DNA from: a virus | Reading direction: 5' to 3' (one strand) | Virus record (IMG/VR): IMGVR_UViG_3300032073_000100 | Coordinates: 1-34,741 of that record | DNA: 34,741 nt | Shown here: positions 30,386-34,741 of the stretch, piece by piece | How positions within the stretch are numbered: position 1 is the stretch's first letter | Layout of the letters: every line of letters begins with the position of its first letter | The notes under the pieces: model-generated | Database searches by the model: none | The model's input: the letters and a program-made list of their open reading frames with translations, nothing else | Told to the model about the DNA's origin: nothing | Translations under genes and position numbers: made by a program

Positions 30386-30597
30386 CAATCGCGTTTCTTC
30401 TCATTGTTGAAGTAGACAATGAAATCGTTAGCGATCCGCGAATGCTCTGGCGGTCAATATATAATTGCCAAGAGTATGCTTCAGCGATAGAAATGGGAAA
30501 ATGGTCTAGAAATGATCGTCCACATTATCGACAGGAAAAAGTTACCGCATATTGCGTTCCAAAAATGGTCGATAAAAAAACAGTGCTATTTCAATGA
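30379..30597 (+). CDS. Small hypothetical protein with paired cysteines
   Basis: 72 residues. A hydrophobic start (MLTIAFLLIVEVDNE) suggests an export signal or beta-strand. SIYNCQEYASAIEMG and VTAYCVPKMV carry the two cysteines. The pattern matches a small phage protein seen in tail regions. It overlaps its upstream neighbour by 7 bases and is coupled to the next gene. Confidence 0.65.
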   Translation: MLTIAFLLIVEVDNEIVSDPRMLWRSIYNCQEYASAIEMGKWSRNDRPHYRQEKVTAYCVPKMVDKKTVLFQ

Positions 30598-30971
30598 CAA
30601 CGAGAATTTTAAGAGATCCGAAAGCAGTCAGGGTCAACCCGGAAGCAGAACCGCTGCGCCAAGTCGTAATAGACATGTTCTCCTTGGTGAAGCCTTTTTA
30701 CTCAAGACAGACAGCAGCCTACACCACAACAGGGGAAGCTGCCCTAGAGATAGTTGAGGTTGATAGTTCAAGTACCGTGGTCGTCAGTCTCCACGTTTCA
30801 CCAAAGGACGGACAACAAGTCATAGTGAAAAGAATGGGAAGTGGGGCCGTGACCGTAGCTACAGCAGGAGCCGAATTGATAGATGGGTCAGCGAGTAAAT
30901 CCATTGCAAGCCAGTATGATGCCTTGCGAGTTGTTTATCTGGATGCTTCTGGAGAGTACATCGTAATATGA
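30594..30971 (+). CDS. Small beta-sandwich virion protein
   Basis: 125 residues. VSLHVSPKDGQQVIVKRMGSGAVTVAT, IDGSASKSIASQYDALRVVYLDASGEYIVI in the second half is a beta pattern typical of phage fibre or baseplate-tip domains. Starts and ends with ATGA overlaps. Structural role inferred. Confidence 0.7.
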   Translation: MTTRILRDPKAVRVNPEAEPLRQVVIDMFSLVKPFYSRQTAAYTTTGEAALEIVEVDSSSTVVVSLHVSPKDGQQVIVKRMGSGAVTVATAGAELIDGSASKSIASQYDALRVVYLDASGEYIVI

Positions 30972-33376
30972 GTGAACGCGGATCTCCAACGCCAAGAAAT
31001 AATCGTGCAGAAAATTGGGCTTCAGATATTAGTGAAGCCGAAAAAAAAGGGCAGATTGATTTTGATGCTGATCTTTTTGAAGCTGGGCTGCAAGCAAATG
31101 ACGCACAAATGCAACGCCTTTATCTTGAAAAAATGCTTTCTGATTGGGAAGCCGGAATAGGAGAAATAAATAATCCTTTTTATGTCGGCGAAGAACGCTG
31201 GCAAGACATTGAAGGAAATGATCTAACGGCAAAACAAGAAAAAATGCTAGCTTGGGAAGCCGCGTTTCCTGAAACCTATTTAATTCTGAAGCGCATATTT
31301 GGCGAAGATATGGAACGCCAGACTAGCCGAGACAGCTTTCAGGAAACATACTCAGAAACAACAGGAACCGAGTTAAAAGAAAACGAATATACAGAGTGGC
31401 TAAAAGACTCCGATCTTTCCGATGACTTAAAAAGAACTGTCTGGAGTGCGCTAGAGCGCGGCGTAAATATTGAATCAAATAGTGACGGCGTTGTTGATAA
31501 AGCATCTGTTTTGGAGCAGGTTTTCGGGGATTCCTGGGCAGAGTTGCCGGAAGAAACATTGCGAAAAGTGCTTTATGGGTTGAGTGCCGACGATGGGCAA
31601 CCCATTCAATATCCCGAAGGAGATCCTAGAAACGAAGATGCTGATGTAGGTGAGCAGCCTACGGAAGTTGATGAAGAAGGCGACGCTCCACAAGAAGATC
31701 CACCGGAAGAAGAGCCTCCACCACAAGAAGATCCGCCACAAGAAGATCCACCGGAAGAAGAGCCTCCATACGACGATGAGCCTCCATACGACGATGATCC
31801 TTTTCCCAGAGAAGGGCCGCCAGAAGACCAATCTCCTTTTCCTTTTCCACCAGACGATCCTCCACCAGACGATCCTCCACCGGAAGAAGATCCAGAAGAC
31901 GAGGAAGATGAACTTCCTCCAGATGAGGATATTGACCTTCCTCCACAAGATGGCGGTCCACCAGATGAAGATGATCCACCACCAGACGATCCAGAAGAAG
32001 AAGCTCCAGAGGCTCCTACGGAAGAAGGACCGGGAGATGGAGAAGGACCGGGAGATGGAGAAGGACCGGGAGATGGAGAAGGACCGGGAGAGGAAGAAGG
32101 CCCCGGAGAGGAACCAACAAATCAGGAGCCTCCCGGAGAAGCTCCACCGGAAAATCAACCAGAAGCTCCACCGGAACAAGATCCTTCAGGAGAAGACGAG
32201 TTTCCAGAACTACCACCACCCGCAGATGCACCACCAAGCGGAGGAGAAAATGACGATGACGAGGAATCAATAATGTCAAAGATCGGAGATTTTTTTAAAG
32301 ACATCTTCACCGAAGGAATTGGAGGAGCCGCAGCGCAAGCTCTAGGAGGAAGCGCATCAATTAGCAATATTGTAGACGTTGCGGCTGCCGCAGCGATTGA
32401 TCGAAAAGCGCAAGAGTATTATACCGATGCGTTGCGAGATGCCTCAGATCAGGAACTAGCCTTTTTAGAAAGCATGATGGCTCGTCAAGAAGTGTTTAGG
32501 CCGTTTTATAACGTAGGCACTGGCGATAAAGCTCCGTTTACTGGTTATCAAATAAACAAGCTCAGAGATTTAGTCAACAGAGAACCTGATTTTCCTGACT
32601 CAAGGAGGATAAGCCCAGAGGTTGACATTCTGCCCTTAATTGAAGAAGCAGCAGCAATCGAGGCGATTGACCCGACAGTAAATCAAATCAACGTCGCTGA
32701 TATGCTTTTGGGATTAGATACCGGAGAAATCCCGGAAGCAATGAGGACAGACGTAAATTTAATTGATCCTTTCAATCCTGAAGATCCTGCCTTACGATTC
32801 TTGCAGGATGAAGGTAGACGAGCCATTGAAAGTAGTGCTGCTGCCAAAGGGCGATTAAATACAGGAGGGACCCTTGAAGAATTAAGCAGACAAGCTATTG
32901 GCACTGCCGCTCAATACGCAGGAGACTTAGCCGACATTGGGAGGGTTCAGGACGCAACTCGGTTGGACGCAGATCAACAGTTCTATACGCAGTTACTTGG
33001 TTCAGGCAGAGAAGGATTAGGTCGGGAAATGGATCGGCTAGGAGCTATTTCAGACGCTCAACGATTCCAGGACGATCAAGCTCTTCAGGCAGATTTGCGA
33101 AGATTTGAGTCTGAGGCTGACAGAGTAGGCGAACAGTTTGATATGTCACGCTTTGCCAACCTGGACGCGATGTCGAGAGATCAAACGCTCATAGATCAAT
33201 TAACCGGACTTGTGGACGTAGGGCGAATTGGTGCAGAAGGACTGACGGGGAACACTTCAACTTTTTCCGACCTCGGAGGCGGCATTTACTCGGGGATGGG
33301 CGATCAAACAGCATATGAAGGGTTAAAACGAGGAGATCGATTTTCAAACATTGTTGGCGGTTTGTTTGGAACTTAA
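30968..33376 (+). CDS. Ejection/virion protein, allele B (complete)
   Basis: 802 residues, ATGA overlap at the start. Three parts: a globular, charged N-terminal region (1-220), an acidic proline-rich linker (about 225-430) with PPEEEPP, PPYDDEP and GPGDGE repeats, and a conserved domain (about 436-802) with GGSASISNIVDVAAAA, RKAQEYYTDALRDASDQELAFLE and LVNREPDFPDSRR. The N-terminal part and linker are unusual in length. It is the full-length counterpart of the partial gene at the window's start. As for allele A, an ejected virion protein is the best inference. An internal ATG at 32273 with GAGGA upstream could make the last domain alone. Confidence 0.82.
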   Translation: MSERGSPTPRNNRAENWASDISEAEKKGQIDFDADLFEAGLQANDAQMQRLYLEKMLSDWEAGIGEINNPFYVGEERWQDIEGNDLTAKQEKMLAWEAAFPETYLILKRIFGEDMERQTSRDSFQETYSETTGTELKENEYTEWLKDSDLSDDLKRTVWSALERGVNIESNSDGVVDKASVLEQVFGDSWAELPEETLRKVLYGLSADDGQPIQYPEGDPRNEDADVGEQPTEVDEEGDAPQEDPPEEEPPPQEDPPQEDPPEEEPPYDDEPPYDDDPFPREGPPEDQSPFPFPPDDPPPDDPPPEEDPEDEEDELPPDEDIDLPPQDGGPPDEDDPPPDDPEEEAPEAPTEEGPGDGEGPGDGEGPGDGEGPGEEEGPGEEPTNQEPPGEAPPENQPEAPPEQDPSGEDEFPELPPPADAPPSGGENDDDEESIMSKIGDFFKDIFTEGIGGAAAQALGGSASISNIVDVAAAAAIDRKAQEYYTDALRDASDQELAFLESMMARQEVFRPFYNVGTGDKAPFTGYQINKLRDLVNREPDFPDSRRISPEVDILPLIEEAAAIEAIDPTVNQINVADMLLGLDTGEIPEAMRTDVNLIDPFNPEDPALRFLQDEGRRAIESSAAAKGRLNTGGTLEELSRQAIGTAAQYAGDLADIGRVQDATRLDADQQFYTQLLGSGREGLGREMDRLGAISDAQRFQDDQALQADLRRFESEADRVGEQFDMSRFANLDAMSRDQTLIDQLTGLVDVGRIGAEGLTGNTSTFSDLGGGIYSGMGDQTAYEGLKRGDRFSNIVGGLFGT
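32024..32092 (+). repeat. 18-bp tandem repeat, about 3.8 copies
   Basis: Unit GAAGGACCGGGAGATGGA, exact in three copies from 32024 to 32077, then diverging. It codes for GPGDGE in the linker. Exact copies point to recent slippage. Confidence 0.85.
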
Positions 33377-33390
33377 AGGAGCAAGATAAA

Positions 33391-34741
33391 ATGGCAAACA
33401 GACTTCAAAGAATCATGGCGATGGATCAGATGATCCAGAATCGTAATATGCCTCAGACCGGCACACAAAACATTTTTGATCCGACAAGTGGTCAATTTGT
33501 AAAAGTCGAATATCAGACTGATCCGAATTTCAAAGGGCGCAGAACTGTTATGACTCCCTCTGGCCCTCAAGTGTTACCGGGTTACCAAGGAGTAGAAAAC
33601 CCCTATCGACAACTAGGTCGAGGAGCAAGAAATCTACTAGGCAACTTGTTTAATCGTGGACAGCGACGAAGGGCAAACAGAAAAGCAGATCAATCTTTGC
33701 AATCTCAAGAAGATATTTTGCGAGAGCGTTATCGTCAGGCTGGCCCAGATGGACAGATGAATACCGAGGACGATATTTTGCCTGAGTTGGTAACGAAAGC
33801 TCCGACAGCCTCCCCGATTGAGGTTAAAGACAAAAAAGGGGAAATAACGTTCACTCAGGAACGATTCCCAGGAATGTTCGAAGAGGCAGGAAGTTACGAA
33901 AACCGAATCAACCAGTTGATGGAAAATCAAGGCATCAGCAAAGTAGAGGCAGAGCAAAATCAAGCAGACGCAATCAGTCGAGGAATGGATTTAGACAATT
34001 CTGGTTATGTCGATGACTCGGAAGCGTTTGCATTCAACAACCCGATGACGGCTGGACAACCTCTTGAGATTCCTGCTTTCCGAAATGAGCAAGAAGAGAA
34101 ATTAAGAGAGCTAGAGGAAAAAATCAATCGTCCGATTATGCGTGGCCCTGCGCCCCTGCCTACTTTTGACATTTCTCAAATGTCGAGGGGACAAGTCAAA
34201 TACGGTGATCCAAAAACATTTACTTTACCTAATGGAGATTTAGCAGTTTCAAGAACTGTCACAAGAGGAAATCAATCAGGATTAGAAATCATAGATCCGA
34301 GTAGTGGCAGAGTAATTTTTTCAAACGCTCCCGGTACAACAAGCTCTCAAACTAGCAGCGCAACTCCACAAGCTAATCCGTTTGCTAAAAAAATGGATCG
34401 TGAAATAGACTTTGATGCTGCTGTTTTGTTGCCTAAAGACGAACAAGAAAAATATTTAGATCCAAGTATTTCAGACGCAGAATTTGAAAGATTAAACAAA
34501 AAAGCAAAAGTATTATTAGCTAAAACACCTAAAAAAGAAAAACCAACTGAAGGGATGTTAAACTCAAAAACAGCTTTTACTCAAATGACTTTAGCGGCTC
34601 CGACTTTGAAAAGGTTAGAGCAAAACGCAAAGCTAATGGAACAGTTAGGTGGTTTTTCAGGGGCAATGGCAAGAAACTTTAGGTCAATGGCTGACCCAGA
34701 TGAAAGGCTTTATCTTCAAGCAGCAGATGCTTGGATAAGGG
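33391..34741 (+). CDS. EF-hand-like ejection protein, allele B (3' partial)
   Basis: 450 codons, running off the window's end. The start context AAGGAGCAAGATAAAATG equals that of allele A. It differs from allele A in the first ~245 residues (for example GTQNIFDPTSGQFVKVEYQTD against GMQSVFNPTTGTFVNVPFQTD) and is nearly the same afterwards. The EF-hand-like loop DLDNSGYVDDSE is kept. On a circular map it would continue into 3543-3850. Confidence 0.85.
   Translation, partial: MANRLQRIMAMDQMIQNRNMPQTGTQNIFDPTSGQFVKVEYQTDPNFKGRRTVMTPSGPQVLPGYQGVENPYRQLGRGARNLLGNLFNRGQRRRANRKADQSLQSQEDILRERYRQAGPDGQMNTEDDILPELVTKAPTASPIEVKDKKGEITFTQERFPGMFEEAGSYENRINQLMENQGISKVEAEQNQADAISRGMDLDNSGYVDDSEAFAFNNPMTAGQPLEIPAFRNEQEEKLRELEEKINRPIMRGPAPLPTFDISQMSRGQVKYGDPKTFTLPNGDLAVSRTVTRGNQSGLEIIDPSSGRVIFSNAPGTTSSQTSSATPQANPFAKKMDREIDFDAAVLLPKDEQEKYLDPSISDAEFERLNKKAKVLLAKTPKKEKPTEGMLNSKTAFTQMTLAAPTLKRLEQNAKLMEQLGGFSGAMARNFRSMADPDERLYLQAADAWIR
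34615..34741. repeat. 127-bp exact repeat of 3416-3542 at the window's end
   Basis: Identical to 3416-3542 up to the last base. See the entry for the first copy. Confidence 0.95.

Noticed and set aside
31475-32179. 234-aa minus-strand frame rich in Trp/Arg/Ile
   Set aside because: Mirror of the Pro/Glu linker codons of the ejection gene; artefact of composition.
1-34741. Temperate phage/prophage
   Set aside because: No integrase, excisionase, CI repressor or att-like duplication was found; twin operators alone are not enough.

Overview
This window looks like one nearly complete, circularly permuted genome of a short-tailed (P22-like podovirus) phage. It resembles uncultivated aquatic/marine phages, judging by its many small phage-type proteins, a glycine-rich adhesin and proline/acid-rich ejection proteins. 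I see no integrase, CI-type repressor, DNA polymerase, tRNA, rRNA, CRISPR or IS element. The host cannot be named from the sequence. All family calls come from reading motifs by eye; no search was run.

Layout. (1) 1-6077, rightward: the 3' end of an ejection/virion gene, a second ejection protein with an EF-hand-like loop, and a 741-aa third ejection protein. A 46-aa lysozyme fragment (6074-6214) ends this block. (2) 6194-10143, leftward early operon: small acidic protein, Rad52-like single-strand annealing protein, YqaJ-type exonuclease, SSB, a TGT/DpdA-like protein and small ORFs. (3) 10143-10236: divergent control region with two dyads lying over the promoters. (4) 10236-14646, rightward: HTH protein, replication-organiser-like protein, NinB-like and NinG-like recombination proteins, a PAPS-reductase-type PP-loop protein, membrane/holin-like proteins, a T4-type lysozyme and a Q-like late regulator. 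(5) 14624-15599, leftward: four small genes (RHH-like, two unknowns, a DnaJ-type zinc finger). (6) 15600-16081: about 480 bp without a gene, holding a palindrome, twin operators, a G-free C-rich tract and strong hairpins. (7) 16082-34741, rightward late operon: TerS-like, TerL, portal, a large polyvalent-like protein, scaffold, P22-type coat, gp4-like and gp10-like tail proteins, tail fibre, glycine-rich adhesin, small virion/membrane proteins, then a second version of the first two ejection genes.

How it closes. The last gene pair (30968-34741) is a diverged version of the first pair (1-3850). The final 127 nt are identical to 3416-3542. This is what a circular map of about 31.2 kb would give if two alleles of the ejection-protein region were present in the sample. 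A real tandem duplication is the alternative. On the circle, the late operon would run from 16082 through the join to about 6077, giving P22-like order: packaging, portal, scaffold, coat, tail, ejection proteins.

The genes appear to work as a recombination-based early module (SSAP, exonuclease, SSB, NinB/NinG-like), a lysis and late-switch module, and a headful-packaging P22-like virion module. The points most worth a second look are the ejection-protein alleles with unrelated acidic linkers, the DpdA-like and PP-loop enzymes, the control region at 15600-16081, and a conserved ATCAAGGGGAA-N5-ATG initiation module on leftward genes.
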